21,503 nucleotides of DNA, taken from Candidatus Uhrbacteria bacterium. Lineage in GTDB: Bacteria > Patescibacteriota > Patescibacteriia > 2-12-FULL-60-25. How positions within the stretch are numbered: the first letter of the stretch is position 1; each line of letters opens with the position of its first letter. Location of the stretch: assembly GCA_023246415.1 (NCBI GenBank), contig JAHFIK010000015.1, positions 1 through 21,503 of the forward strand. The letters run 5' to 3'. Shown in pieces: positions 8,085 through 15,072 of this stretch. Both the position numbers and the translations under genes were made by a program. The notes below the pieces were generated by a model. That model saw only the letters and a list, made by a program, of their open reading frames with translations, ran no database searches and had not been told where the DNA came from.

Positions 8085-8317
8085 GTCACAATTCCTTTGT
8101 CGAAGTGCATCAATCCGGGGAGAGGAGCTGAGGAATGATCGGATTACTCAGAGCATATACCGTGTATTGATGAGGGCGTCAATCCAGGGATGGGTGTGAT
8201 TTTGACGAGAGATTTCATCGCATCGGGATGAAGTGCTTTGTTCCGCGTAAAAAAAGAGCAGAGGCGGGCGTCGAACGTGATGGGTTTTGATCGGGGCGGC
8301 GCGATTGCGGATGACAT
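8085..8317. other. Intergenic stretch without a convincing gene
   Basis: Frames here give only short, low-complexity or antisense translations. On the minus strand the region must hold the promoter of the 8084 gene; a GGTATATG sequence near 8158 is a weak -10 candidate. Nothing else is supported. Confidence 0.5.
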
Positions 8318-8347
8318 AAAAATCACTGGCTGTTGCCAGTGATTTTT
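8318..8347 (-). terminator. Strong terminator ending the two-component gene cluster
   Basis: A perfect 13-bp stem (AAAAATCACTGGC 8318-8330 with its complement 8335-8347) closes a four-base TGTT loop. A and T runs on both sides would let it act in either direction. It lies 13 bases after the stop at 8361. Confidence 0.92.
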
Positions 8348-8360
8348 ATCCCGTGGGGAA

Positions 8361-8669
8361 TTATGGACCTCCACCGCTTCCGCCGCCGCTCGGGGCGCCC
8401 GATCCGCTCGGCGCCGAACTGCCGCTCGGCATGTCCGGGGGCGGACCTCCGCCGGCATCTGGCGGTGGACCACCTTGGCCGGTGACGGCTTGCATGATGC
8501 CGCCCGTTTGTCCGGATGCTCCTGTCGCCGCGTTCTGCGTGCGATGTTGCATGACATAGTCTCCGGCGATCCATGCGACGATCGCGAGGCCGACGATCCA
8601 GACAATGATGGTCGTCCATCGTGATGTTGATGGCGTGGCGCGAACGTTCTCTTTTTCATTTTTTTCCAT
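8361..8669 (-). CDS. Small single-pass membrane protein with Gly/Pro-rich tail
   Basis: The 102-residue product has a charged N-terminus (MEKNEKENVR), one membrane helix at about residues 20-37 (TTIIVWIVGLAIVAWIAG) and a low-complexity tail of Gly, Pro and Ser from about residue 65. The tail is probably extracytoplasmic and disordered. The neighbouring exported protein (8709-9305) ends in a similar Gly/Pro-rich tail. The two genes are 39 bases apart and likely share a transcript ending at 8318. I assign no function. There is no SD before the ATG: the bases just upstream are pyrimidine-rich. Confidence 0.7.
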   Translation of the reverse strand: MEKNEKENVRATPSTSRWTTIIVWIVGLAIVAWIAGDYVMQHRTQNAATGASGQTGGIMQAVTGQGGPPPDAGGGPPPDMPSGSSAPSGSGAPSGGGSGGGP

Positions 8670-8708
8670 AAAGGAGGAAGTGAGGTGGATGTGGTGAATG
8701 ATCCGCGT

Positions 8709-9305
8709 TTACTGTGCAGATGGCGTGCTTGTTGCGTTCTGCGCATCTGGGCCACCGTGTGGGCCGCCGAATCCGGCGAATGAACCACCCGCACCATCCG
8801 GACCATGTCCGCGATCACCGCCCATTGGTCCAGGGCCGCCATGTCGGCCGCCGCCAAACATCATGAACTGTTCCGGAATCTTGTTATCCGTTGCCCACTG
8901 TTTGAGCGCATCCATCTGTGTCTTCATTGCGGCTTCACGTTCTGTCTGCGTCTTGTCTGCTAATGATTCCATCGTGGTTTTCATCTCTGCCTGTTTAGTA
9001 ATGATGAGATCTTCCTGTACCTGGGTGATCGTTCCGCTCTTCACCGCGGCATCGAGGCGCGTCTTTTCCATTTCTGCGCGCTTCGCATCCATCTGCTGTT
9101 GTTCGATCTGTCGTTCCTGATCAACGACGGCTTGGACATCGCTCGCCTTCAGATTGAATGTTGTGGCGATGGCGGTGACGATTCCGGACATCGGATTCGT
9201 CGGAATCATATTTGTCTTCTCGGCGGCGAAGACGATGCCTGCGCCGAGGGTGGCGATTCCGGCGAGCGTGGCTGCGCCGATCGCAAGAGACTTTGGGATC
9301 TTCAT
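8709..9305 (-). CDS. Exported helical protein with Gly-rich tail, beside a two-component system
   Basis: The 198-residue protein begins MKIPKSLAIGAATLAGIATL and reaches VFAAE at about residue 29, a clear signal peptide. A domain with IATTFNLKASDVQAVVDQE follows, then a long charged helix (about residues 60-145) rich in Gln, Glu, Met and Lys, and a disordered Gly/His/Pro tail from about 150. Proteins with an FNL-x-DVQ segment and such a helix are common in candidate-phyla genomes and are usually called hypothetical. The helix loosely recalls the periplasmic chaperones Spy/CpxP. Its place after the sensor kinase gene fits a sensed or regulated envelope protein, but that is inference. Confidence 0.78.
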   Translation of the reverse strand: MKIPKSLAIGAATLAGIATLGAGIVFAAEKTNMIPTNPMSGIVTAIATTFNLKASDVQAVVDQERQIEQQQMDAKRAEMEKTRLDAAVKSGTITQVQEDLIITKQAEMKTTMESLADKTQTEREAAMKTQMDALKQWATDNKIPEQFMMFGGGRHGGPGPMGGDRGHGPDGAGGSFAGFGGPHGGPDAQNATSTPSAQ

Positions 9306-9535
9306 AGAAGCATTGGATGAGGTGTCACGAATGAAGGATGATCGCAGGTCACCTCAGAGCACTGCGAACCTCCGTGATCCAGTGGAGAAGTCGGGCGGGC
9401 GTGCAACGGGTGGCCATGCGTTTCCGTTGCACACATCAATGGAGGATCCTCGCCATGACCCGACTTCACCGCTGAATGCACGATCTACCGTATCAATTCG
9501 TCTATGAAGGAAAGATGAAGGATGTGGATGATTTG
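9306..9535. other. Intergenic gap with a 9-bp inverted repeat
   Basis: No gene is supported here. GTGCAACGG (9401-9409) and CCGTTGCAC (9424-9432) can form a hairpin with a 14-base loop, but no T run follows on either strand, so it is not a normal terminator. The minus strand next to 9305 should hold the start signals of the exported protein gene; I see no clear -10 or SD. Confidence 0.45.
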
Positions 9536-10612
9536 TTATCCCTGTGGAAATGTCAGTCGAACGGTTGTCCCGTTGTGCAGCTCACTGTGAATATCGATGG
9601 ATCCACCGAACTGATGCATGATCGCGTGGACAATGGAGAGGCCGAGTCCAGATCCTCCTGTGTGTCGCGCGCGACTGGCATCGGCGCGATAGAATCGTTC
9701 AAACAGATGCGGAAGATGTTCGGCGGCGATGCCGATGCCTGTATCTCGAATCGTGACAATGAGCTGTGTGTCGATGAGCGCGGTTTCAATGGTCACAGTG
9801 CCGTTGGGGACGTTGTAGAGAATCGCATTGCGGAGAATGTTTTCGAGAACGCGCGTACAGGCCTCTTCGGTGATGTGGATGGCTGCATCAACATGCGGAT
9901 CCTCCCAAGTGATGGTGAGGTGTTGCTGCGCGGCAATCGGACGGAGTCGTTCAATGACGGCTTGAAGCGTGACGGCGAATGGCGTGGTGATGTCTCGGGA
10001 CGGCTCTTCACTACGCTCGTCTGCATGCGACAGCGTCAGAAGATCGTTGACGATGCGGCTCATCCGATCCACTTCTTCAAGATGACTCAGGGCGCGCGTG
10101 CGTCCAGCCGGATCCGGTGACGACTGGTCGCGTTCATTTTCAAGATCGGTTTTCAGAATCGCGAGCGGTGTTCGAAGTTCATGTGACGCGTCGCTCAAGA
10201 ATTGCCGTTGGCGTTCATAGGCGTCTTGAATCGGTTTGAGCGTGACACCGGCAAGCCAATAACTCGCGATTCCTCCAATGATGAGGAGGAGTCCGTTGAC
10301 CGCAAGTAGCGACATCGTGAGATCATCCAAGACTTGCTGTTGTCGGGGGATCTGGAAATTTGTTTCAATCGCGGGCGGCGGTCCATTCGGCGGCATCCCG
10401 GCAAAGCGGTGCTCGAGACGTGACGCGAATGCGGAAAACAGAATGCCGCTCGAGAGCAATAAGATCGCGGTCAGAATCCCGACGTAGGTTGCCGTGAGTT
10501 TGATGCGGGCCAGTCCAAACCGCCCGTTAAGCGATCCGGTATCCTTTTCCCCAAATGGTTTGAATGCGTTTGGCATAAGCGGGTGGCAGTTTCTTGCGAA
10601 GGTTTTTAACAT
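9536..10612 (-). CDS. Sensor histidine kinase
   Basis: The protein has two membrane helices (about residues 42-62 and 99-122) flanking an outside loop of only about 35 residues, so there is no large sensor domain. The dimerisation/phosphorylation helix has FLSDASHELRTPL with the phospho-acceptor His144. The ATPase domain shows an N-box (ENILRNAILYN), G1 (DTGIGI), F-box (LFERFYRAD) and G2 (GGSGLGLSI). It would phosphorylate the regulator encoded just upstream. The frame overlaps the end of the regulator gene: ATG starts at 10612 and 10576 give overlaps of 86 or 50 bases. Neither has a strong SD, so coupled translation is likely and the exact start is unsure. Confidence 0.93.
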   Translation of the reverse strand: MLKTFARNCHPLMPNAFKPFGEKDTGSLNGRFGLARIKLTATYVGILTAILLLSSGILFSAFASRLEHRFAGMPPNGPPPAIETNFQIPRQQQVLDDLTMSLLAVNGLLLIIGGIASYWLAGVTLKPIQDAYERQRQFLSDASHELRTPLAILKTDLENERDQSSPDPAGRTRALSHLEEVDRMSRIVNDLLTLSHADERSEEPSRDITTPFAVTLQAVIERLRPIAAQQHLTITWEDPHVDAAIHITEEACTRVLENILRNAILYNVPNGTVTIETALIDTQLIVTIRDTGIGIAAEHLPHLFERFYRADASRARHTGGSGLGLSIVHAIMHQFGGSIDIHSELHNGTTVRLTFPQG

Positions 10613-11189
10613 GGACGCTCACCACATTACTGAGCGAATCAAAGAAGCGATCCCAGACATGATCAATAATGTCCTGCTGGGTGATGACGGCGCGTTGATT
10701 GCGAAGGAAATACTCCAACAGTCCGAATTCGCGCTGGGTCAAAGGGATCACTTTCTGATTCACGGTGAGCTGCTGTTCCCGGGTGTTCAGCGAGAGTCCG
10801 TCCAGCGTCAGGATGTCGCTCGTGATGGTGGCTGGACGACGGAGCACGGTTCGAATGCGTGCAACGAGTTCATCGAATGAAAACGGTTTTACGAGGTAGT
10901 CATCCCCGCCCGCGTTGAGACCGGTGATTTTTTCATCGGTCGTATCTTTTGCCGTTAAAAAAATGATCGGCGTCTGAATCCCGTTCGATCGAAGCGATGC
11001 GCACATCGCGAGACCATCTTTGTTCGGCATCATGACGTCGAGAATGATTAAATCATACCCGTTGATCCGTGCCATCCGTTCGCCGTCTTCGCCATCAAAC
11101 GCAAAATCAACCGCATATCCACGCTGTTGGAGTCCGTGGACTAATCCGGCATTCAGTTTAGGCTCGTCTTCGACGACAAGAAGTTTCAT
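10527..11189 (-). CDS. OmpR/PhoB-family response regulator
   Basis: The 220-residue protein has a receiver domain: acidic pair VVEDEP at residues 5-10, phosphorylated Asp51 in LIILDVMMPNKDG, the conserved Thr in FLTAKD, and the Lys in YLVKPF. A winged-helix DNA-binding domain follows (LTQREFGLLEYFLRN, then VISVHVKNLRKKL-like and TIWGKGYRIA), typical of OmpR/PhoB. It would bind DNA as a dimer after phosphorylation by the kinase whose gene overlaps its 3' end. The longer frame to 11231 is not needed: the ATG at 11189 starts exactly at the first receiver strand. The promoter TATACA lies 12 bases before it. Confidence 0.95.
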   Translation of the reverse strand: MKLLVVEDEPKLNAGLVHGLQQRGYAVDFAFDGEDGERMARINGYDLIILDVMMPNKDGLAMCASLRSNGIQTPIIFLTAKDTTDEKITGLNAGGDDYLVKPFSFDELVARIRTVLRRPATITSDILTLDGLSLNTREQQLTVNQKVIPLTQREFGLLEYFLRNQRAVITQQDIIDHVWDRFFDSLSNVVSVHVKNLRKKLPPAYAKRIQTIWGKGYRIA

Positions 11190-11201
11190 ACGACTGTCTC
11201 T

Positions 11202-11207
11202 TGTATA
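11202..11207 (-). promoter_or_regulatory. -10 box of the response regulator operon
   Basis: TATACA on the minus strand (plus-strand TGTATA) lies 12 bases before the ATG at 11189, predicting a leader of about six bases and no SD. No good -35 is seen at the usual distance. Confidence 0.5.
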
Positions 11208-11379
11208 GATGAAGAACCATGAAGAGATCATGAAGGCCGCGTTGGTTCAACCGTTTGGACGTTTGCATATGTTGACGCTCCTGTCCATCGTCGCCACCGT
11301 GATGCGTGCCAATATTCAGCCTGATTGCGCGCATTTTTACCGTCTTGCCTGTTCATGATTACGCTGTTACGTTTTTGTC

Positions 11380-11835
11380 ATGCCCCACATTCACGAGAAG
11401 ATTGATTACACGGTTTGCGTGTACATCGTGTACGCGAACAAGGTCCTCTTTATCAAACACAAGTCACTTGGGATCTGGCTCCAGGTTGGCGGTCACATTG
11501 AGCTTAATGAAGTTCCGGAAGAGGCGGCGGTGCGCGAAGCAAAAGAAGAGAGCGGGTTGGATGTGGAATTGATCGGCGAGCGCCCGACGGGCGAGCACGG
11601 AAGCGGGCAGTATCTGATCGCTCCCGCATATCTGGATATCCACCACATTTCAGCAACGCATCAGCATATCGGCATGGTCTATTTCGCACGTGCGAAGACG
11701 GATCAGGTTCGGTTTGATCCAGCCGAGTCCGATGATATTCGCTGGATGTCAGCAAGCGATCTCGATGATCCGCAATTTTCGATTCTTCCAAGCGTCCGAT
11801 TTTTTGCCCATGAGGCGTTGAAGCGGTGCGGGTGA
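11380..11835 (+). CDS. NUDIX hydrolase (third of three)
   Basis: The 151-residue product has a NUDIX box with Gly38, Glu44 and REAKEESG at residues 52-59. The usual GE at the end of the loop is NE here (GGHIELNEVPEEA), a conservative change that keeps the metal-binding Glu. The C-terminal part has a histidine-rich run (DIHHISATHQHIGMVYFARA) found in several NUDIX families. Substrate is unknown. It is a monocistronic gene: the regulator operon runs away on the minus strand, and a long palindrome begins six bases after its stop. No SD is visible before the ATG. Confidence 0.9.
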   Translation: MPHIHEKIDYTVCVYIVYANKVLFIKHKSLGIWLQVGGHIELNEVPEEAAVREAKEESGLDVELIGERPTGEHGSGQYLIAPAYLDIHHISATHQHIGMVYFARAKTDQVRFDPAESDDIRWMSASDLDDPQFSILPSVRFFAHEALKRCG

Positions 11836-11840
11836 TGTTG

Positions 11841-11924
11841 TTCGTTGCGTCGTCCGTCGTCCGTCGTTGCGTCGGTCCGGCCGGCCGAAACGACGCAACG
11901 ACGCAACGACGTCCGACGCAACGA
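11841..11924. repeat. Long imperfect palindrome, copy A of the GTCGTCC family
   Basis: A 34-base left arm (11841-11874) and 34-base right arm (11891-11924) enclose the 16-base loop GTCCGGCCGGCCGAAA, which is identical in copy B at 15107-15122. The left arm differs from copy B at only two bases, T for G in both copies of the unit CGT(T/G)GCGTCG. The right arm carries matching A for C changes, so pairing is kept at those places. The middle of the right arm has diverged by a few bases and a one-base shift. It lies between convergent genes, just before the terminator at 11933. Confidence 0.9.
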
Positions 11925-11932
11925 TTAAAATT

Positions 11933-11962
11933 CCGGTTCCCCACGACGGTGCGGGGAACCGG
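11933..11962 (-). terminator. Terminator of the 11964-12362 gene
   Basis: A perfect 10-bp stem (CCGGTTCCCC 11933-11942 with 11953-11962) with a ten-base loop is followed on the minus strand by AATTTTAAT. It begins one base after the stop codon. Confidence 0.8.
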
Positions 11963-11963
11963 A

Positions 11964-12362
11964 TCAGCGTGTCTGCTTGCGCAGTCGATTGAGCTGGCAG
12001 GCAGAGTATTTTTTTGTTGCGATGGATGTGACGGTCACATCCGAATGTCCGAGGGCTTCGATGATGGCGAATTTTGCATCCTGAAATCGCGCGTCTGATG
12101 CCACCGGAAGGAGCAGATCTGTTTCATGTGTCACCATCGGATGATGGTCGTCCGTCCAGGCGACGGAAAAGAAGGAGGTGAGCGCCTCTTCGATCTCGAT
12201 GATGAGATGCGGATCGCGGTTTGCCGCGATGAAGAACGCTTGTCTGGCTTCCTGGGCCGTTTCCTGATTGCGGCGCCATGAGGACACGGTCGTGGCAATG
12301 AGGTAGCCCTCGGGCGGCGGGCTTCTGAGCACCGCCCGATACGCTTTGAGCGGCTTATTCAT
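11964..12362 (-). CDS. Protein of unknown function
   Basis: I do not recognise this 132-residue protein. No signal peptide or membrane helix is seen. The chain has a basic N-terminus, a helical region with RNQETAQEARQAFFIAANRD, a middle acidic helix (HLIIEIEEALTSFFSV) and a C-terminal strand-helix pattern ending in Lys/Arg. The layout could fit a small alpha/beta regulator or nucleic-acid-binding protein, but no motif proves it. The start is well supported: GGAGG lies six bases before the ATG, and the ATG overlaps the stop of a possible small ORF upstream as ATGA. A strong terminator follows directly. Confidence 0.65.
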   Translation of the reverse strand: MNKPLKAYRAVLRSPPPEGYLIATTVSSWRRNQETAQEARQAFFIAANRDPHLIIEIEEALTSFFSVAWTDDHHPMVTHETDLLLPVASDARFQDAKFAIIEALGHSDVTVTSIATKKYSACQLNRLRKQTR

Positions 12363-12496
12363 GAACGCCTCCAGGGGTGAATGGGACGGGGAACGGAAAA
12401 AGCGTACTCCTCCATCGCGATTTTTTCCAAGTCGGCATGGCCGCCGTGTTGTCTTGAGGACATCGGCGATGAAACGTGAATCGATATTCCGTTCAT
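12359..12496 (-). CDS. Possible 45-residue leader-like ORF coupled to the 12362 gene
   Basis: This short frame starts with ATG at 12496 after AAGG at SD distance and ends in a TGA that overlaps the next ATG as ATGA. The predicted peptide has a plausible composition in its second half (HADLEKIAMEEYAFSVPRP) and no membrane helix. The overlap and SD favour real translation, but the length is small and no relative is recognised. A longer frame to 12562 runs into the inverted repeat at 12521 and is unlikely. Confidence 0.35.
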   Translation of the reverse strand: MNGISIHVSSPMSSRQHGGHADLEKIAMEEYAFSVPRPIHPWRRS

Positions 12497-12520
12497 TAGG
12501 CCTTCGAAGCGAATGATCTT

Positions 12521-12703
12521 CGATTTGTCATTCCGCGTAGCGGAATCGCTTTCTAGAGACATTGTCGCAAAGAATGCGATTCATTCACGAAGATTGCGTG
12601 GTCTCAAGAATGATCCTGAGCACCCCAATCTCGGTACGAATGTGCGTGGGAGATGATTGTTCTTGGCGGGAAAGGGATTCCGCTACGCAGAATGACAAAA
12701 TCG
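12521..12703. repeat. MITE-like element with about 34-bp inverted ends
   Basis: The left arm (12521-12554) contains TGTCATTCCGCGTAGCGGAA, and the right arm (12669-12703) is its near-exact reverse complement with a few changes. Each arm also holds its own small palindrome, ATTCCGC-GTA-GCGGAAT on the left. The 114 bases between show no gene. Repeats of the TGTCATTC...GGAATC type are widespread intergenic repeats in bacteria. Two facing copies look like a small non-coding mobile element or a pair of REP-like units. The remaining bases from 12704 to 12757 show nothing further. Confidence 0.7.
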
Positions 12704-12757
12704 GGGGTGATCGTCTCGCCTGGGACCATCTCAAGAATTGTGAACGCCATCATATTC

Positions 12758-12793
12758 AAAAAAATCCTCGCGTTCATGACGCGAGGATTTTTT
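12758..12793 (-). terminator. Terminator of the SPFH protein gene
   Basis: An 11-bp stem (AAATCCTCGCG 12762-12772 with 12780-12790) with a seven-base loop is flanked by A and T runs. On the minus strand the T run follows the stem. It lies about 15 bases after the stop at 12808. Confidence 0.9.
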
Positions 12794-12807
12794 AATTCAA
12801 TCGTTTG

Positions 12808-13557
12808 TTACTCTTTCTTCCCCAGCTTCTCAAATGCGCGAAGAATTTCGAGCGGGACGGCAAAGACGACCGTGTTGGATTTATCGGAGGAGATGTCGTT
12901 AATCGCATTCAGCGTTCGAAGATGCAACGCACCGGTCGACGTCGCAAGAATGTCTGCGGCTTTTTTGAGATTATCTGCAGCAATGACTTCGCCCTCTGCA
13001 TTGATGATCACCGCACGTCGTTCGCGTTCGGCTTCGGCCTGCTTCGCGATAATGCGCTTCATGTCATCCGGGAGGGTGATATCTTTGAGTTCCACGTTCA
13101 GGATGTCGAGCCCCCAGGCGACGGCATCTTTTTCAATGATGTCGCGGATCCGTGTCGACGCCTGATCGCGTTGCGACAAGAGTTCGTCGAGGAGGAGCTG
13201 ACCAACGACATTTCGCATCGTAGTCTGTGCCAGCTGATTCACGGCGTAGAAGAAATTTTCGACTTCGAGGAATGCCTTTCCGGCATCGACGACGCGATAG
13301 TAGATGACCGCGTTGATTTTGCAGCTGACGTTATCGCGCGTGATCGCTTCCTGATCCGCAACGTCGACCGCTTTGGTACGGATGTCGACTTTGCGCATGG
13401 ATTGGAACACGGGGAACACGAGCCGCCAGCCCGGGGCCACGAGGCCTGTAAACTTTCCGAGCGTGAACCGAACGCCGCGCTCGTATTGATTAATCTGACG
13501 AATGGAGGCGATCACGAGAATGACCGCAAAAATGAGAAGGGTGAAAAAGAGGTCCAT
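12808..13557 (-). CDS. Stomatin/slipin-like SPFH (band 7) protein
   Basis: The 249-residue protein has an N-terminal membrane helix (MDLFFTLLIFAVILVIAS) followed directly by the SPFH domain: QYERGVRFTLGKFTGLVAPG, then VDIRTKAVDV, TRDNV and INAVIYYRVVD, all stomatin-type signatures. The C-terminal part is the usual charged helix (KQAEAERERRAVIINAEGE), which oligomerises. Family members form membrane-bound cages or rings that organise microdomains and often partner an NfeD protein; no NfeD gene is visible here. The ATG at 13557 starts just before the membrane helix, so the longer frame to 13608 is rejected. No SD is seen. The zinc-ribbon kinase gene lies upstream on the same strand, with a hairpin between. 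Confidence 0.93.
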   Translation of the reverse strand: MDLFFTLLIFAVILVIASIRQINQYERGVRFTLGKFTGLVAPGWRLVFPVFQSMRKVDIRTKAVDVADQEAITRDNVSCKINAVIYYRVVDAGKAFLEVENFFYAVNQLAQTTMRNVVGQLLLDELLSQRDQASTRIRDIIEKDAVAWGLDILNVELKDITLPDDMKRIIAKQAEAERERRAVIINAEGEVIAADNLKKAADILATSTGALHLRTLNAINDISSDKSNTVVFAVPLEILRAFEKLGKKE

Positions 13558-13620
13558 ATGAGAGGAACGTACTCCAGAGATCGAAAAATGACCAGCGCCC
13601 TGTCGCACCGCTCAATTAAA

Positions 13621-13652
13621 GAAGTCTCCCGATGCAGGCACCGAGAGACTTC
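13621..13652 (-). terminator. Probable terminator of the kinase/zinc-ribbon gene
   Basis: An 8-bp stem, GAAGTCTC (13621-13628) with GAGACTTC (13645-13652), is followed on the minus strand by TTTAATT. It lies 36 bases after the stop at 13689 and 63 bases before the SPFH start. The long loop makes it weaker than the others, so read-through into the SPFH gene is possible. Confidence 0.55.
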
Positions 13653-13688
13653 AGAACGAACAACACGTTGGAGGGGGTGAAGGGCGTA

Positions 13689-14993
13689 TTACGTGCTTTG
13701 GCGCTGGGGTGTATATCCCCGTCGTCGGGGCCGACGCGTATGCTGGAAAAAGTCCGGCGTTCCGGTCACGGGATGCCCGTTCCGCTTGCGGCCATAACAC
13801 CGACTGCAGGTGAGGACGCCGTTCTTATGCGAAACAATCCTTCGTCCCGGTTCATGGCAGAATGAACAAACTTCCGTTGTTGCCACGGTCTGTTTGTATG
13901 TTTCGTGACATGCCGGACAGATGTGTCCGATTCCGTGCGGAGAGCGGACGAGTGGCGGTTCCAATGGCGTATTGCAGGTGACGCACCGTGGGACCTCTTT
14001 GAGATCCGAACAGGATTTGCATCTCGGCCGACCAGCGTCATCGTGATCATGAATGGGACGCATCTGCTGGCACGTGCCGCAGGGCACGGTATGAGCGTGT
14101 CGTTTGACGCACGCGGGACAGAGCGGCACGCCCGGATACTGATCGTTGTCTGTTTGTGTGCCCTGTTCCTCGCAGAGAACGCAGCGTTCGATGATCGGAA
14201 GGAGCGCGATCGTTCCATCAGGGGCGAAGGCGTCTGAGAATGTCGCGAGCATGTCGACGTCGTCACCGACGTTCTCAATCCAGATGTCCGCATCAAGCGC
14301 GATGAGCGGCTGATGAACTTCGATCGCATACTGGGCCACGAGTTCGTACGGATTTTGATTCCGTTTCAGATGTACATCGTGGCGCTGTTCGCGAACCGCG
14401 TAGGGCGTGTGGACGGAGAGAACCGTACACGCGATCTTATTCCTCCGAATCTTTGCAATGACGTCCCGTGAACGGATGCCGTCGATGATGACGGGCTGAT
14501 CGGCGTGACTGCAGATGTCTAGTAGCGCGCTCAGAAAAGCTCCCGGGTGTTCGTGATCAACGCGTGCGGCGTAGGAGTACGGGAACGGGCTGTTCGCAAG
14601 AATGATTCGTCGCAGACGGCGTTCGTAGCCGGACATCTCAGGGGGACGTTGTGTCGGAGCAATGGCGTGCGATTCAGTCGCACAATAGAGCTCGGGTTCC
14701 TCCGCGGTTGGCTCGGCGGGTTTCTTCTTCTTCGAATCGTCATCGTCCTCGGAATGGTCCGACTCGTCCGACTCATCCGGCTCCAGATAGGACATGGTCC
14801 GCATGCCACGGGATGATCGGGTATCGAATTCATCGTCTTGGAACAAGAGCGGATTGCGTTCGAGTGCCTGTGCGCCGATGGCTTCTGCAGAAATGATCGG
14901 CCATCCAAAGAGCTCATTGAGCGTTTGTGCGGCGGTTGTTTTTCCAGCAGATGGTTGACCGATGATAAAGATGAGCCGATGTTCAAGGGTCAT
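13689..14993 (-). CDS. P-loop kinase-like domain fused to four zinc ribbons
   Basis: The 434-residue protein starts with a hydrophobic strand and Walker A, GQPSAGKT (residues 12-19). An acidic, low-complexity insert (about 72-100, Asp/Glu/Ser then a Lys run) interrupts the nucleotide-kinase-like domain, which continues to about 265. The segment PVIIDGIRSRDVIAKIR resembles the substrate-binding part of archaeal adenylate-kinase/dephospho-CoA-kinase-like proteins. Four CxxC...CxxC zinc ribbons follow: Cys 271/274+292/295, 305/308+325/328, 337/340+359/362 and 376/379+396/399. A basic tail ends the protein. The order suggests a nucleotide-driven enzyme tethered to RNA, DNA or protein by zinc knuckles; the role is unknown. 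GGAGGT five to six bases before the ATG fixes the start. A good promoter lies at 15042-15070. Confidence 0.85.
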   Translation of the reverse strand: MTLEHRLIFIIGQPSAGKTTAAQTLNELFGWPIISAEAIGAQALERNPLLFQDDEFDTRSSRGMRTMSYLEPDESDESDHSEDDDDSKKKKPAEPTAEEPELYCATESHAIAPTQRPPEMSGYERRLRRIILANSPFPYSYAARVDHEHPGAFLSALLDICSHADQPVIIDGIRSRDVIAKIRRNKIACTVLSVHTPYAVREQRHDVHLKRNQNPYELVAQYAIEVHQPLIALDADIWIENVGDDVDMLATFSDAFAPDGTIALLPIIERCVLCEEQGTQTDNDQYPGVPLCPACVKRHAHTVPCGTCQQMRPIHDHDDAGRPRCKSCSDLKEVPRCVTCNTPLEPPLVRSPHGIGHICPACHETYKQTVATTEVCSFCHEPGRRIVSHKNGVLTCSRCYGRKRNGHPVTGTPDFFQHTRRPRRRGYTPQRQST

Positions 14994-15041
14994 CGTAGAC
15001 CTCCAAATGTGTTGTGTTGAACTTGGAATGTTCGTGTCTCG

Positions 15042-15070
15042 ATTGAACGGGAATGTGGATAAAAAGTCAA
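15042..15070 (-). promoter_or_regulatory. Sigma-70-type promoter of the kinase/zinc-ribbon gene
   Basis: On the minus strand TTGACT (-35, plus 15065-15070) and TTCAAT (-10, plus 15042-15047) are 17 bases apart. The predicted leader is about 40 bases and ends in the GGAGGT ribosome site. The perfect palindrome at 15073-15156 begins two bases upstream of the -35 box. Confidence 0.7.
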
Positions 15071-15072
15071 TG

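Noticed and set aside
8144..8857. Minus-strand ORF of 237 residues
   Set aside because: It overlaps two better-supported genes in another frame, crosses the strong terminator at 8318 and has a biased Arg/Pro/Ser composition.
8698..9120. Plus-strand ORF preceded by AAAGGAGG at 8670-8678
   Set aside because: The SD-like site is too far from the ATG at 8698, and the nearer ATG at 8689 meets a stop after two codons. The translation is antisense to the exported protein and rich in Pro/Cys of no recognisable kind.
9476..10120. Plus-strand ORF of 214 residues
   Set aside because: Antisense to the histidine kinase catalytic domain, whose motifs are certain.
12805..13680. Long plus-strand ORF of 291 residues
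   Set aside because: It is antisense to the clear SPFH gene, which has family motifs along its whole length; the plus translation has none.
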